A stretch of 64,000 bases of DNA from Bacteroidota bacterium (GCA_030147525.1 JASBVF010000043.1:43721-107720), one strand, 5' to 3'; positions 35,616-45,337 are shown, numbered from the stretch's first letter. Notes: generated by a model not told the origin, from the letters alone. Made by a program: numbers and translations.

Positions 35616-37238
35616 TCAAATGACTTTTTGATCTGCCTGTTTTAAAATCTCATTCAAAACCTCCTCCGTCTCTTTGATCATTTCACCATCCTCCAGCAAC
35701 CTGGCAGCTTCCAGTTTTCCACGAAGGGCCATCACCCTTTTTGGCCCCTTTTCCAGCGCTTTTTCAAATTGCAACAGTGCATCCTTTGCCCGGCCCTGCG
35801 CCAGCAGATACTCGCCGTAAAGTTCCCACGAAGGCATCACGATAGGCGGCGGGCCGTAGGAGTAGCTGATTTCGCTTTGCAGTCGAACGGCATTCTTAAG
35901 CCATTTTTCAGCCCCGGCGTTGTCGTCCTGCAATTGCGCAAACAAGCTCCGCAATTCCATTTCCATGATATTTGCCTGATCCACATCGAGTTGGTTCGGC
36001 GCATAGCTGGCCGGGCCCGGTGCACACATCGGAATGCCCTTTTCGCTCACAAGGTTGGCGGCTGTTTTACGCTCTTTTTCCATGTTGTCAATGACTGACG
36101 CCAGCGACGCCTCATCCTTTCCCCTGAAGGCTTTCATCCCTTCGATGAAATGAAAAGCAGCACGGGTAGCAACGTTCAAATCCTCCAGTTTGCATTCGAA
36201 ACCGGCGATTTCGCTGTCCCAGTCCCCGGTTTCAATGAGGTAATTTCCTTTCATCCCGACGAGGTAATCCCGGGCATTTTTGGAAGGCAGTTCGTCCGTA
36301 TATTTTTTCATATCGTTCAAAATTCGGCGGGCCTCGGCGTGTTTGCCCTGCTGCAACAGGCCGTACATCAGCCAGTGAAAAGCATGGTAGCTGCGGGCGT
36401 TATTGTCCAGCTTTTTCTCCTTCATCCGGCGCACACTGGCCTCCCAGGAGTCGATGTTGGAACTCACCACCTCATCCCACATGCCAACGGCCACGAAAAT
36501 ATGCGAAGGCATATGCAGCGCATGCGTCGCATCGGCGGCCACTTCCGAATAGCGATGGGCGGCATTGAGTGCCTTCACTGCATGGGCCGGGTCGTCATAA
36601 CTGTGGATGAGGTAGTGCAATGCGCCGGGGTGATTTGGGTTTTCTTTTAAAATACCCTGGACGATGGCAGCGCTTTTTTCATACGCTTCCGCATCACGCC
36701 CGACGGGCACGGCACCAAGCAGGGAGAGTGCGTAAAATGCCGCCACCTCCTCATTCCCGGGGTAGGTTTCGTACATTTTTTCGAGGTACTTCGAGTAGGC
36801 GCTGTCCCGTTGATTTTTTTCACCAATCCCGTAAAGAATTTCGGCTGAGCGAAGGAAATCACGCTCCAGATCCGTCACTGCTTTGGCCGCTCGCTCTTCC
36901 GGCGTTTCACCAAGCTTGACGATAGCGGTCCAGCCTTTTTCATAATCCTGTTGCCGCCAGAGCGGGTGGTTGTACGTCATCGCTTCGCCCCAGTAGGCCA
37001 TCACAAAATTGGAGTCAATTTTTTGAGCTTCGAGGAAGGAGTTAGCTGCATCGTCGAACTCGAAGTTATGCAGTAGCTTCAGGCCTTTGGTGAAATGCGG
37101 CATGGCGGCTTCGGAGCCGGTAAAGGTGAAATGCAGGACACCGAGTTGGTCGCCTTCGGGCGTTTTCTGTTCGGATTTGCAGTGCAGCATAAAAAACACG
37201 GCAAGGGCGGCAATGGTCAGGAAGGTAATTTTTTTCAT
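35616..37238 (-). CDS. TPR-repeat lipoprotein
   Basis: 540 residues from the ATG at 37238, where a lipoprotein signal (TIAALAVFFMLHCKSE) begins; the open frame to 37337 is probably untranslated. Helical pairs with TPR spacing are visible: MPHFTKGLKLLHNFEFDDAA, ANSFLEAQKIDSNFVMAYWG and GEYLLAQGRAKDALLQFEKA. The central stretch has HALHMPSHIFVAVGMWDEVV and NARSYHAFHWLMYGLLQQGK. TPR lipoproteins usually carry protein partners; I cannot name the partner. It precedes the DUF5655-like gene. Confidence 0.88.
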   Translation of the reverse strand: MKKITFLTIAALAVFFMLHCKSEQKTPEGDQLGVLHFTFTGSEAAMPHFTKGLKLLHNFEFDDAANSFLEAQKIDSNFVMAYWGEAMTYNHPLWRQQDYEKGWTAIVKLGETPEERAAKAVTDLERDFLRSAEILYGIGEKNQRDSAYSKYLEKMYETYPGNEEVAAFYALSLLGAVPVGRDAEAYEKSAAIVQGILKENPNHPGALHYLIHSYDDPAHAVKALNAAHRYSEVAADATHALHMPSHIFVAVGMWDEVVSSNIDSWEASVRRMKEKKLDNNARSYHAFHWLMYGLLQQGKHAEARRILNDMKKYTDELPSKNARDYLVGMKGNYLIETGDWDSEIAGFECKLEDLNVATRAAFHFIEGMKAFRGKDEASLASVIDNMEKERKTAANLVSEKGIPMCAPGPASYAPNQLDVDQANIMEMELRSLFAQLQDDNAGAEKWLKNAVRLQSEISYSYGPPPIVMPSWELYGEYLLAQGRAKDALLQFEKALEKGPKRVMALRGKLEAARLLEDGEMIKETEEVLNEILKQADQKVI

Positions 37239-37351
37239 GGCTTTCAAAATTTTTATCGTGAAAGATAGGATTTTTTGAAAAAACAGCGAAGCCAGCGGAG
37301 CACCAGTGCTGATTTTAAAAATGTAACTTGCAGGCAAAGCAAAATGACACC

Positions 37352-38089
37352 ATGTATTTCAAAATTTTCACCTTTCTGATTCTCGCCACAATGGTGGCTT
37401 GCACTGAAAAATCAGGCGAGCCACCATTGTCTCAAATCAAAGACAAAAAAGCCCGGGAAGTACTCTCCCAGGCTATCGAACGCTCCGGCGGCTGGGAAAA
37501 CTGGACGGCTGCCTCCTGGGTTTTTTACAAAAAAAGAACCGTGCTGTACGACTCCCTCGGCCAGGTGGAAAGCGACCGGACCCAACTGCACAAATATCAA
37601 CTCAAGCCGGCATTCACCGCCTCCATTTCCTGGCTGCAGGACGGCGACCGCCATGAGATTTTTTTCGAAAACAACCTGGCAAAGAAAAACGTCAACGGCA
37701 CTACCGTCGAAAAAGGTGGTAAGGCGCACGAAAACACGGTACAAAGCGCCCTCTACACGCTTTTCATGCCTTTCAAACTGCTCGACCCCGGCGTGGAACT
37801 GAGCTACCGGGGCCTCCTCACGCTACCCAACGGTGAAGAGGTGCACACCATTTTCGCCGACTACGAAGGCGAGGAGGACTGGGAGTATTATTTTGATACA
37901 AACACCGGCGACTTCGTGGCCAACTTGGTCGATCACGGCGATTATTTCGCCCTGATTTACAATGAAAAATTCACCACCTCCGGCGGCCTTCGCTTCAACG
38001 CCTACCGAACTTCCTACCGGGTGGACAGCCTCCGGAACATTCAATACCGTCGAGGCGAATTTTTTTACGATGAAATTGTTTTGAAGTAG
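37352..38089 (+). CDS. DUF6503-like lipoprotein
   Basis: 245 residues from the ATG at 37352, at a lipoprotein signal (MYFKIFTFLILATMVAC). The pattern VLSQAIERSGGWENWTAASW followed by VFYKKRTVLYDSLGQVESD matches a Bacteroidota lipoprotein family now called DUF6503. The fold is expected to resemble LolA/LolB-type half-barrels, which carry lipid; that is inference from the family plan. An upstream TTG in frame is less likely. It is transcribed away from the TPR gene. A tandem word repeat follows. Confidence 0.75.
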   Translation: MYFKIFTFLILATMVACTEKSGEPPLSQIKDKKAREVLSQAIERSGGWENWTAASWVFYKKRTVLYDSLGQVESDRTQLHKYQLKPAFTASISWLQDGDRHEIFFENNLAKKNVNGTTVEKGGKAHENTVQSALYTLFMPFKLLDPGVELSYRGLLTLPNGEEVHTIFADYEGEEDWEYYFDTNTGDFVANLVDHGDYFALIYNEKFTTSGGLRFNAYRTSYRVDSLRNIQYRRGEFFYDEIVLK

Positions 38090-38113
38090 TCAGGTAATGA
38101 ACGAAGCCGGGTA

Positions 38114-38152
38114 ATTCAATCATTCTCTCATTCAATCATTCTCTCATTATCT
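38114..38152. repeat. Word-like tandem repeat (ATTCAATCATTCTCTC) before the TrpF-like gene
   Basis: A 16-nt unit is present twice in full plus seven bases. It lies directly upstream of the ATG at 38157. It looks like one arm of the inverted repeats found elsewhere, but no clear partner arm is present. Confidence 0.75.
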
Positions 38153-38156
38153 AAGT

Positions 38157-38807
38157 ATGAAACCACGCATCAAAATCTGCTGCATCGCCTCCATCGAGGA
38201 GGCAAAAATGGCCATCGGCTTCGGCGCTGACGCAGTCGGCCTCGTTGGCCGCATGCCCAGCGGCCCCGGCCCGATCGAGGACGAACTCATTGCCAAAATC
38301 GCAAGGGCCGTGCCGCCGCCCGTCGCCACATTTTTACTTACCAGCGAAACGGCAGCCAGTGAAATTGCCCTCCACCACCACCGGGTGCAAACGAACACCA
38401 TCCAAATCGTGGACGCCCTGGCCGAAGGCACCTACCACGACCTGCGCCGGCTGCTACCAAACGTGAAAATCGTGCAGGTCATCCACGTCATCAATGAAAA
38501 ATCGGTGGACGAGGCCGTGCAAATCTCCGAACACGTGGACGCCCTGCTGCTCGACTCCGGCAACCCGAATTTGAAAGTAAAAGAACTCGGCGGCACCGGC
38601 CGCACGCACGACTGGCGTTTCAGTAAAAAAATTGTGGAACAGTCGAAAGCCCCCGTTTTCCTCGCCGGCGGTCTGAATGCTTCGAACGTTCGGGAAGCCA
38701 TCGAAGCCGTGCAGCCCTACGGCATCGACCTGTGTAGTGGCGTGCGCACGAACGGGGATTTGGACGAGCGGAAACTGGAGGCGTTTTTCAGGGCGGCGTG
38801 GGGGTGA
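38157..38807 (+). CDS. TrpF-like phosphoribosylanthranilate isomerase family protein
   Basis: 216 residues with a full-length TIM barrel. Catalytic cysteine region KICCIAS (canonical KICG), catalytic aspartate region LLLDSGN, GGTGRTHDW (canonical GGTG-x2-FDW), FLAGGLNASNVREAI and DLCSGVRTNGDLDERK (canonical SGVE). It keeps the two catalytic residues but differs at the second Cys position and at SGVR. In tryptophan synthesis TrpF isomerises phosphoribosylanthranilate. There are no other trp genes here, so it may be an orphan trpF or a paralogue with another substrate. The 3' end overlaps the converging sensor kinase gene by 20 bp. Confidence 0.85.
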   Translation: MKPRIKICCIASIEEAKMAIGFGADAVGLVGRMPSGPGPIEDELIAKIARAVPPPVATFLLTSETAASEIALHHHRVQTNTIQIVDALAEGTYHDLRRLLPNVKIVQVIHVINEKSVDEAVQISEHVDALLLDSGNPNLKVKELGGTGRTHDWRFSKKIVEQSKAPVFLAGGLNASNVREAIEAVQPYGIDLCSGVRTNGDLDERKLEAFFRAAWG

Positions 38808-41800
38808 GTTTATTTCGCTCCCGCCACTCCAACGGCGTCACCCCGAACTCCTGCTTAAACACCCGCCCGAAATAGCTAGGGTCGTTGAAGCCCGTGTCGA
38901 AAGCCACGGCAGTGATGCTCAACGCAGGGTTTTGAAGCAATTCTTTCGCTTTGTTCAGGCGAATGTAGCGGATGAATCTGGTGGCAGAAAAGCCGGTCAG
39001 GGCGGACAGTTTGCGGTGCAGGTGAGCATTGCTGATTTTCATTTCAAGGCAAAACTGCTCTACGGTGAAATCGCAATCATCCAGGTGCGCCTCCACCACC
39101 CGGCGGGCTTTTTTGACAAAATAATCCTCCTCTTCGGGTGCAGCAGGTTGGGCTTTCTCTTTTTCCGTGGTATCCGTCAAACCTGCAACTAAGCGGTAAT
39201 GTGCCTGCAACTTCTGCCGCAGCTCCAGCAGCTTTTTGATTTCCACCAGCAATTCCTGTTTGTGAAACGGCTTGGCAAGGTAGGCATCGGCTCCCCGTTC
39301 CAGCCCGGCGAGGCGGCTCTCGATGTCGGCCCTGGCGGTGAGCATGACGATGGGCACGTGGCTGGTGCGCTCGTCGTTTTTCAAAATTTTACACACCTCG
39401 AAGCCATCCCGGTGCGGCATCATCACATCGGAGACGATGAGGTCGGGGATGATTTCGAGGGCGATGTCCACGCATTCCTGGCCGTTTTTAGCGACCGACA
39501 ACCGGTAATCTCCGGCGAGGCAGGAGGCGAGGTAAGCAACAACGTCGGCGTTATCCTCAGCCAGCAGCACGAGCGGTTTACCTTCACTGACTGGCTGGAT
39601 TTCCATTTCGGGAAAGGGGACTGCCGCCACAACTGCCGGTTCCGGAGCAATGATCTCAGCGGTACTTTGTTGTTTACCGGGCAATTCCTTCTCTGCTCCG
39701 TTACGAATGGGTAAGCGGATGAAAAACTCCGTACCCTGCCCCGGCTCGCTCTTCGCTTCGATGTGTCCATCCATCAGTTTCACCAGCTCCTTCACCAGCG
39801 CCAGGCCAATGCCGGAGCCCTCGGCGTGACGGGTGTCGGAGTTGTCGGCCTGGTAAAAGCGGTCGAAGATGTGGGGCAGTTTGTCTTCAGCGATGCCGGT
39901 CCCGGTGTCCCGGATTTTGAGCAGGAGGAAGGGCGTTTTATCAAAATCATGTTCCTTGCTTACTGACACGTACGCATGGCCGCCTGCGGGGGTAAATTTC
40001 ACAGCGTTCGAGAGCAGGTTGGTCGTCACCTGCTGCATTTTTTCCGCATCGAAATCCATCGTAAGCGCATCGAGGTCAGAGAGGAAGTGCAGTTGCACAC
40101 CCCGGCTTTCGGCGAATGAGTGAAAGCTTTCGATGAGGTATTTCAGATAATTCACCACATCGGCCTGACGCAGGTGCAGTGGCATTTTACCAGACTCCAG
40201 CTTCGATAGGTCGAGCATCTGGTTGACGAGTTCGAGCAGTCGGCTGCTGTTGCGTTTAATCATGGTGAGACCTTCGCTGAACCACTCCCTCGGGTTTTCC
40301 CGCACCTGGTCGGCCATGCCGGAGATGACCGTGAGCGGCGTACGGAACTCGTGGGTGATATTAGTGTAGAGGCGGGTTTTGAAGGCGTCAAGTTCCCGCA
40401 GACGGAGGGCTTCGGCATGTTCGAGGCGGCGGTTGAGCTGGTATTTGTAAAAAAATAAAATGGCGGTAGCGAGGAGAGAGGCGTAGGAGAGATAAGCCCA
40501 CCAGGTTTTCCAGGGTGGAGGTAAAATCTCTATTTTCAGTTTCATTTCTTCGCTCCAGACGCCCCGGTAATCAGCACCTTTGTAGTAAAAATCATAGGTG
40601 CCGGGGTCAAGGTTGGTGTAGGTAATTTCGTTTTTACCGCCCACATAGTTCCAGTCCGGGTCAAATCCCTCCATTTTATAGGCATACTGTCTTTTTTCAG
40701 GGTTCCGGAAACTAAGGACTGACAAATCGAACCCTATGACTGACTGGTCGTAATTCAGTTTTATCAGTCCTGCGTAGTTGATGTCCTTTTGTAAAATGCC
40801 TTCGGTGGTAACCGGAACTTCCTCGTTGAACAGTTTGAATTTGGTGATGCGGCAGACTGGTGCCGGTGCAGTTTCATCCAGGTCATCCGGATCAAAATCA
40901 TACATTCCCCCTATCCCGCCGAAAAACAGCCGTCCGGAAGTGTCGTCACGGAAGGCAGAAAAGAAATAATGACGGTCGAAGGGCATGCCATTTTGTTTGG
41001 AGTAATTGACGAAGCGGTTTTCATTAATCCTGAATTGAGACAGCCCATAATCCGAACTGAGCCAGATGTTTCCATTTTCATCGGGTAAAATACTGTAAAT
41101 GGGGCCGGCGTTAAGCCCGTCTTTTGAAGAATAGCGTTGCCAGTGGTTATTTTCAGGGTCAAAGCAATTGAGGCCGCCGCTATACGTGCCTATCCACAAA
41201 CGACCTTTGGGGTCGGGGTAGATAGAAAGTACGACATCGTGGCTAAGACTGTTGGCATTGCCCGGCTCGAAGTTGAAGTGTTCGAAACGGTTGTGAGGAA
41301 TGACTGAATCGGGTGTCAGATAACGAAACAGCCCCCGGTCGTAGGTTCCTACCCATATTGTACCGGATGGGTCCGTGACGATACTGCTTATCGTAATAGC
41401 CCCAAAACTTTCGTTTTCACCAGGCACCTCTTTTATCTCCATTACATCATTGTATTTCGGCCGGCGAATGTGAATCGAACTTCCAAAAGTCCCAACCCAT
41501 AAATTACCATGCTTGTCTTCCATCATCCGCATGGCTGCGTTAGGGGCCTGGATGTTGCCTTCTTTATCCGTAATATTATATTGTTCGAATTTTCCATGGT
41601 AGATAAAATCTTGAACAGAAGGTATCAGGTAATACCCGCCTCCATATACTCCCACCCAATGTTGTCCTTTTGAATCTTTAAAGACGAAAGTGATGCGGTT
41701 GCGGAACAATGCAATTTCCCTGTTGGCCCTGGGAATAATTTCCCGCTGTTTTACAAGATCATACAGTTGCAGCCCATCCAGCGTACCTATCCACAGCAGT

Positions 41801-43002
41801 TGATCTTCCGAAAGAAAGATGTTTGTCACCGTAGGGTGCCTGAGCTTAAACACGGGATCATTACGTTTCGGCAGTGAATAAAAATACGATGGACTGATCT
41901 GCCATAATCCGGATGATTTGGTCCCTATCCACCAATGGCCTGCCTGGTCACGGAAAATAGCGCTGATTTCGAGGACAGGGGATTTTTCCCTGACAGGGTC
42001 AAACAACAAAACCTGCCGCAGGCCCCCATCCCCCGGCTTCCATTGCCACAAACCTTGATTTGTCCCCAACCAATAAACATCGTCGGCGACTTCCAAAAGA
42101 GTGTTGATGTATTGAAAAGGTGCTTCCCGGAATGACCAGGTCTTGTACCCCCCCGGAGACGGTATGTGGTAAAAGAACAACTCATTGCCTACCCGGGCTA
42201 AGATGTTTTGCCGGTTGTTTTGGTAAAAGAAAGAGACTGCCTTGCCCTGTGTTTCCGGAAAAACTGTTTGCCGGTTGGTCTTCGTGTTTATTTCATAAAT
42301 CCCTTCCGTTGTGCCGATCCATACGGCATCTTCCCCAGCTGGCTGAATGGCTAAAACGTCCGGTTGATTTTCTTTGTTTTCCCCAATGAAAACCTGCTCG
42401 TATTCCAGTGTATGCCGGTTCATCTTGCACAGAAAACCCACGCCTCCGGTCCATAAAAAGCCATCATGGTCAAAGGTGATGCAATTCAGTACGACGATTT
42501 TCGAGGCATTGTCTTTTGAAAGAACAGACTCAAGTTTATTCCGGCGAATGTCCAGGCGGTGCAGCCCACCTCCGTAAGAGGCTATCCAGGTATAGGGTTC
42601 CGTTGGGTCTGTCTGCAAATCTGTTACAAAATTATGCATCAATCCGGATGGGTTAGCCGCATCATACTGGATGATTTCAAGTTGGTATCCATCGTATTTC
42701 AGCAAACCATTTAGCGAGGCAGCCCAGATATAGCCCCGCTCATCTTGCAGCAAATCTCTGATACTCATTTCCTGGAATTGGTGACCCTGTTCGGGCGGCT
42801 GCAAGTACCATAATTCCTGCCCGTAAAATGCCGAACTGATAAAACAGAGGAGCGATGCATTGAAAAAAAATGAAAGGAACTGCGCTTTCAAAATGACTGA
42901 GGCGGGAGTAGAAAAATTAACCTTTTTACGACAAGAAAGAAAAGGCTTGGCAGAGGGAAAAGCTGCTTTGGGGATGTTATTGTTTTCAAGGTATCGGGCC
43001 AT
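38788..43002 (-). CDS. Hybrid two-component system: sensor, histidine kinase, receiver and AraC domain in one chain
   Basis: 1404 residues. A signal/anchor lies at about 43-60. Many reg_prop propeller blades follow (FVTDLQTDPTEPYTWIASYG, IWVGTYDRGLFRYL), then a Y_Y_Y domain (about 740-830), a membrane segment near 842-860, HisKA (HEFRTPLTVISG, about 886), HATPase (NLLSNAVKFTPAG, DTGTGIAED, GSGIGLAL, to about 1090), receiver (about 1145-1265; VSDVMMPHRDG, KPF) and an AraC HTH (about 1300-1400; AVAFDTGFNDPSYFGRVFK). It probably senses a periplasmic glycan and directly controls transcription. Usual partners (SusCD, glycosidases) are not adjacent, so it is an orphan here. A hairpin lies before the start. 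Confidence 0.95.
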   Translation of the reverse strand: MARYLENNNIPKAAFPSAKPFLSCRKKVNFSTPASVILKAQFLSFFFNASLLCFISSAFYGQELWYLQPPEQGHQFQEMSIRDLLQDERGYIWAASLNGLLKYDGYQLEIIQYDAANPSGLMHNFVTDLQTDPTEPYTWIASYGGGLHRLDIRRNKLESVLSKDNASKIVVLNCITFDHDGFLWTGGVGFLCKMNRHTLEYEQVFIGENKENQPDVLAIQPAGEDAVWIGTTEGIYEINTKTNRQTVFPETQGKAVSFFYQNNRQNILARVGNELFFYHIPSPGGYKTWSFREAPFQYINTLLEVADDVYWLGTNQGLWQWKPGDGGLRQVLLFDPVREKSPVLEISAIFRDQAGHWWIGTKSSGLWQISPSYFYSLPKRNDPVFKLRHPTVTNIFLSEDQLLWIGTLDGLQLYDLVKQREIIPRANREIALFRNRITFVFKDSKGQHWVGVYGGGYYLIPSVQDFIYHGKFEQYNITDKEGNIQAPNAAMRMMEDKHGNLWVGTFGSSIHIRRPKYNDVMEIKEVPGENESFGAITISSIVTDPSGTIWVGTYDRGLFRYLTPDSVIPHNRFEHFNFEPGNANSLSHDVVLSIYPDPKGRLWIGTYSGGLNCFDPENNHWQRYSSKDGLNAGPIYSILPDENGNIWLSSDYGLSQFRINENRFVNYSKQNGMPFDRHYFFSAFRDDTSGRLFFGGIGGMYDFDPDDLDETAPAPVCRITKFKLFNEEVPVTTEGILQKDINYAGLIKLNYDQSVIGFDLSVLSFRNPEKRQYAYKMEGFDPDWNYVGGKNEITYTNLDPGTYDFYYKGADYRGVWSEEMKLKIEILPPPWKTWWAYLSYASLLATAILFFYKYQLNRRLEHAEALRLRELDAFKTRLYTNITHEFRTPLTVISGMADQVRENPREWFSEGLTMIKRNSSRLLELVNQMLDLSKLESGKMPLHLRQADVVNYLKYLIESFHSFAESRGVQLHFLSDLDALTMDFDAEKMQQVTTNLLSNAVKFTPAGGHAYVSVSKEHDFDKTPFLLLKIRDTGTGIAEDKLPHIFDRFYQADNSDTRHAEGSGIGLALVKELVKLMDGHIEAKSEPGQGTEFFIRLPIRNGAEKELPGKQQSTAEIIAPEPAVVAAVPFPEMEIQPVSEGKPLVLLAEDNADVVAYLASCLAGDYRLSVAKNGQECVDIALEIIPDLIVSDVMMPHRDGFEVCKILKNDERTSHVPIVMLTARADIESRLAGLERGADAYLAKPFHKQELLVEIKKLLELRQKLQAHYRLVAGLTDTTEKEKAQPAAPEEEDYFVKKARRVVEAHLDDCDFTVEQFCLEMKISNAHLHRKLSALTGFSATRFIRYIRLNKAKELLQNPALSITAVAFDTGFNDPSYFGRVFKQEFGVTPLEWRERNKLTPTPP

Positions 43003-43057
43003 AGCCGCTATGGTTTTATGCGATTTGGGAACCCTGCCGAAAGTTGGGGTAATCCCT

Positions 43058-43098
43058 AAAAAAAGATTCGCTAAATTTCAAAGGAATTTAGCGAATCT
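43058..43098 (-). terminator. Intrinsic terminator downstream of the frameshifted secreted-protein gene
   Basis: A perfect 14-bp stem AGATTCGCTAAATT (43064-43077) / AATTTAGCGAATCT (43085-43098) is followed, on the minus strand, by TTTTTTT. It lies 24 nt after the stop at 43122 (extended reading frame) and before the sensor kinase start. Confidence 0.82.
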
Positions 43099-43121
43099 GC
43101 AAGGGGATATTTCCAGTAAAT

Positions 43122-43965
43122 TTAATGTTTCGTCTGCAACAAACCCTTGAACACCCCTCCGGCCATAAAAGACTCGTATTGCCGCAGCAGTTCAGCCGCT
43201 TTTTCGGGGCTGTATTTGGGCCTTTCGCCACTTTTCAGTGTTTCCCTGCCAATGCTGCTCGTAGGTATTTTCGCCCATCGACACATTAATAGCAAACTGC
43301 GTCCCGAATTCAACCCATGTAGAAAATTCGATTTGCTCGGTAAGGATTTTTCCATCGAATTGATACCTTCCCACGCCGGCGCCGATAAACGAACCGGTGT
43401 TTTTATTCCAATATCCATAAGATACGATGGGAAAAGCATAGATTTTCATCGAAACTTCGCCGGTGTTTTTTTCCGGATCGAATCTTAAATCTCCCCAGGT
43501 AGCACTTTCAAGAAACCATACGCCTTCCAGCCTGTCGTCTGTCAAATTCTCTAAAGCAGGCACACGTAGCTGTACTTCATCAATAACGTCTCCATTTGGG
43601 AAAGCTCCTGTTTGGTGATAAAATGCTCCTTCCGCCGAATAGTCGAAGAGGATATCAGCACCAGCCAACGTACTGTCCCAGGATGCAAAGTCTATAAACT
43701 CATGGTACTTCCCGTTTTCAAATGAGTAAGTTCCTCCGTTAGCAAACTCCGGTTTTACGCCCCCCCTTTTACCTGCCACCCCTAGCCAATATCCGTCCAT
43801 GAATATTTTGTAACTTTTGTATCCCCGCTCTTCGGCCGTGATGGGATGCGGCTCTCCGTATTGACCGGCCAATAGTTGATAGGCTCCTTTCGGAACCGGC
43901 TTTTGGGCAGGTAAAAATGTGGCGTTCAAAAGCACGCAAACTGCAATAAGATGATATGTTTTCAT
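43122..43965 (-). pseudogene. Secreted protein, probably interrupted by a 1-nt frameshift near its end
   Basis: The main frame runs from the ATG at 43965 (signal peptide KTYHLIAVCVLLNATFLPAQ) to a stop at 43192, giving 257 residues. Near 43221-43222 an extra G seems present: removing one base gives WRKPKYSPEKAAELLRQYES and a stop at 43122, a natural helix end that a terminator follows at 43098. In the present frame the protein ends with an unlikely AQIQPRKSG. The body has lipocalin/DUF4488-like beta pattern (FMDGYWLGVAGKRGG, FANGGTYSFENGKYHEFIDF, GVWFLESATWGDL). The function is unknown. It may be a sequencing error, in which case the intact gene would be about 280 residues. Confidence 0.6.
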
Positions 43966-44086
43966 TTTTCTGATGTTGATAAAATGGGCCCGGGGACTGA
44001 GCCATCCGGAGGGGACGAAACGTAATCCCCGAAGCCCATTGCCAAATAAATTTAATTGAAACTTGTGGCCAGATATAATGGATTCC

Positions 44087-44590
44087 TTAATCACACCCAC
44101 CGCACACCTCGCCGGTCATGTTCACCTTCAGGATACCTGTGGAAAAATCCGCCGGCCCCTCGTTAATGAGTTGCCCGGAGGCGCATTCGAAGTCGCCGGT
44201 GCCATCCACGATAGTCATCACGTCATAAACCTGGAAGCGGGTGAAAGTAGTGTCCAAAGGTGTGAAGGTCGCTTTGTCACTGGTCCAGAAGGCGTTGCCC
44301 TTGCCGTCGTCGAAGTAGTGTACCAGTTCCACGTCCATACCGGTGGGGCCCGGCGTTTGTTTGGTCACAACGGACTGGAACTTGCCTGCGTGTTTACCGA
44401 AGGTAACGGCATGGGGTAATGCCCCTTGTCCGCTGTATTTATCCCCGCCGGGAAGTGTAAAGGATACCACTCCAACAGAACCATCGTACTTAATGGAAAT
44501 ATTTTTGACACAATAGTTGTCGTCCTTTTTACAGGCAAAAAGGATAAAAAACAAAGCTGGTAGAACAGTGGTTAATGCTATTGTTTTCAT
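44087..44590 (-). CDS. Small lipoprotein with AOC-barrel-like pattern
   Basis: 167 residues with a lipoprotein signal (LTTVLPALFFILFACKKDD). The later part IVDGTGDFECASGQLINEG and the strand pattern at the end (LKVNMTGEV) resemble the barrel of allene-oxide-cyclase-like and dirigent-like small secreted proteins; this likeness is moderate. It ends CGGCD with three cysteines close together. It neighbours a second lipoprotein with a similar motif at 44795. The function is unknown. Confidence 0.7.
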   Translation of the reverse strand: MKTIALTTVLPALFFILFACKKDDNYCVKNISIKYDGSVGVVSFTLPGGDKYSGQGALPHAVTFGKHAGKFQSVVTKQTPGPTGMDVELVHYFDDGKGNAFWTSDKATFTPLDTTFTRFQVYDVMTIVDGTGDFECASGQLINEGPADFSTGILKVNMTGEVCGGCD

Positions 44591-44794
44591 GATAAAATAG
44601 ATTAATGAGTTAAAAAATAATTACTGCTCAAAATCGTCGCCGTAAATCTGCTGCAACGGTCTCTGCCCGATTCTCACAGGCTGCCAGATGTATCGGCTTT
44701 TTCGTTCAAAACAGCACCTGAATGGACGGCAATAGCAGCGGGGCAGGAGCTTGTTGTTGTATACCGCCTCTGCCCCGCTACCGGTAATGACATA

Positions 44795-45337
44795 CTACAG
44801 GCCCGTCAGTCTGCCACTAAACCACAGTTGTCCGGTAAACTCTCTTTCACTCGTATAAGCAGCAAAACCACTGTAAGTACCACTGCCGCTGGACTTTTCA
44901 AATCTGCCGCTGCCGTGCGTAATCAGGTAGGTACCTTCAAAACTGGCACCTGCCTCAACCGGGAGGCCTGTCCCGGTAAAAGAACCAAACAGTCTGTCTC
45001 CATTGGCCGTACGGAATACCATTTCCCCGGTTTGGGAATAAGGCACTCTCGTTGTGTTGACATTAGACTTGGCCTGCCAGGTAAATTCACCCAGGTAGAC
45101 ACCTTTTCCGGATCCGTCAATTTCCATTGTTAATACGCCATTTCTTGACCCGACAACTTTTCCGGCAGTCTGGCAGGAAAGGTTGAAAGGTACTGTCAGT
45201 CCAATAGCCTGACCTTTTCCATCGACAGGCGTCTCGTCCATTCGTCCATGGTTTCCGGTAGCTTGGATTTCGTCTTTTTCACAGCTGATCGATACCAGCA
45301 GTAACATTGGGAGGATGAGAAAAATGAGATTTTTCAT
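44795..45337 (-). CDS. Small lipoprotein with AOC-barrel-like pattern
   Basis: 180 residues with a lipoprotein signal (MKNLIFLILPMLLLVSISC). It ends in an AOC-barrel-like repeat: GSFTGTGLPVEAGASFEGT, then YLITHGSGRFEKSSGSGTYS, with the family pattern G-x2-x-I-x2-G-x-GRF. The lipoprotein at 44087 shows the same GTG-x-F motif, so the two may be distant paralogues. No enzyme motif was found, and the role is unknown. The gap between the two genes (204 bp) holds no clear terminator. Confidence 0.72.
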   Translation of the reverse strand: MKNLIFLILPMLLLVSISCEKDEIQATGNHGRMDETPVDGKGQAIGLTVPFNLSCQTAGKVVGSRNGVLTMEIDGSGKGVYLGEFTWQAKSNVNTTRVPYSQTGEMVFRTANGDRLFGSFTGTGLPVEAGASFEGTYLITHGSGRFEKSSGSGTYSGFAAYTSEREFTGQLWFSGRLTGL

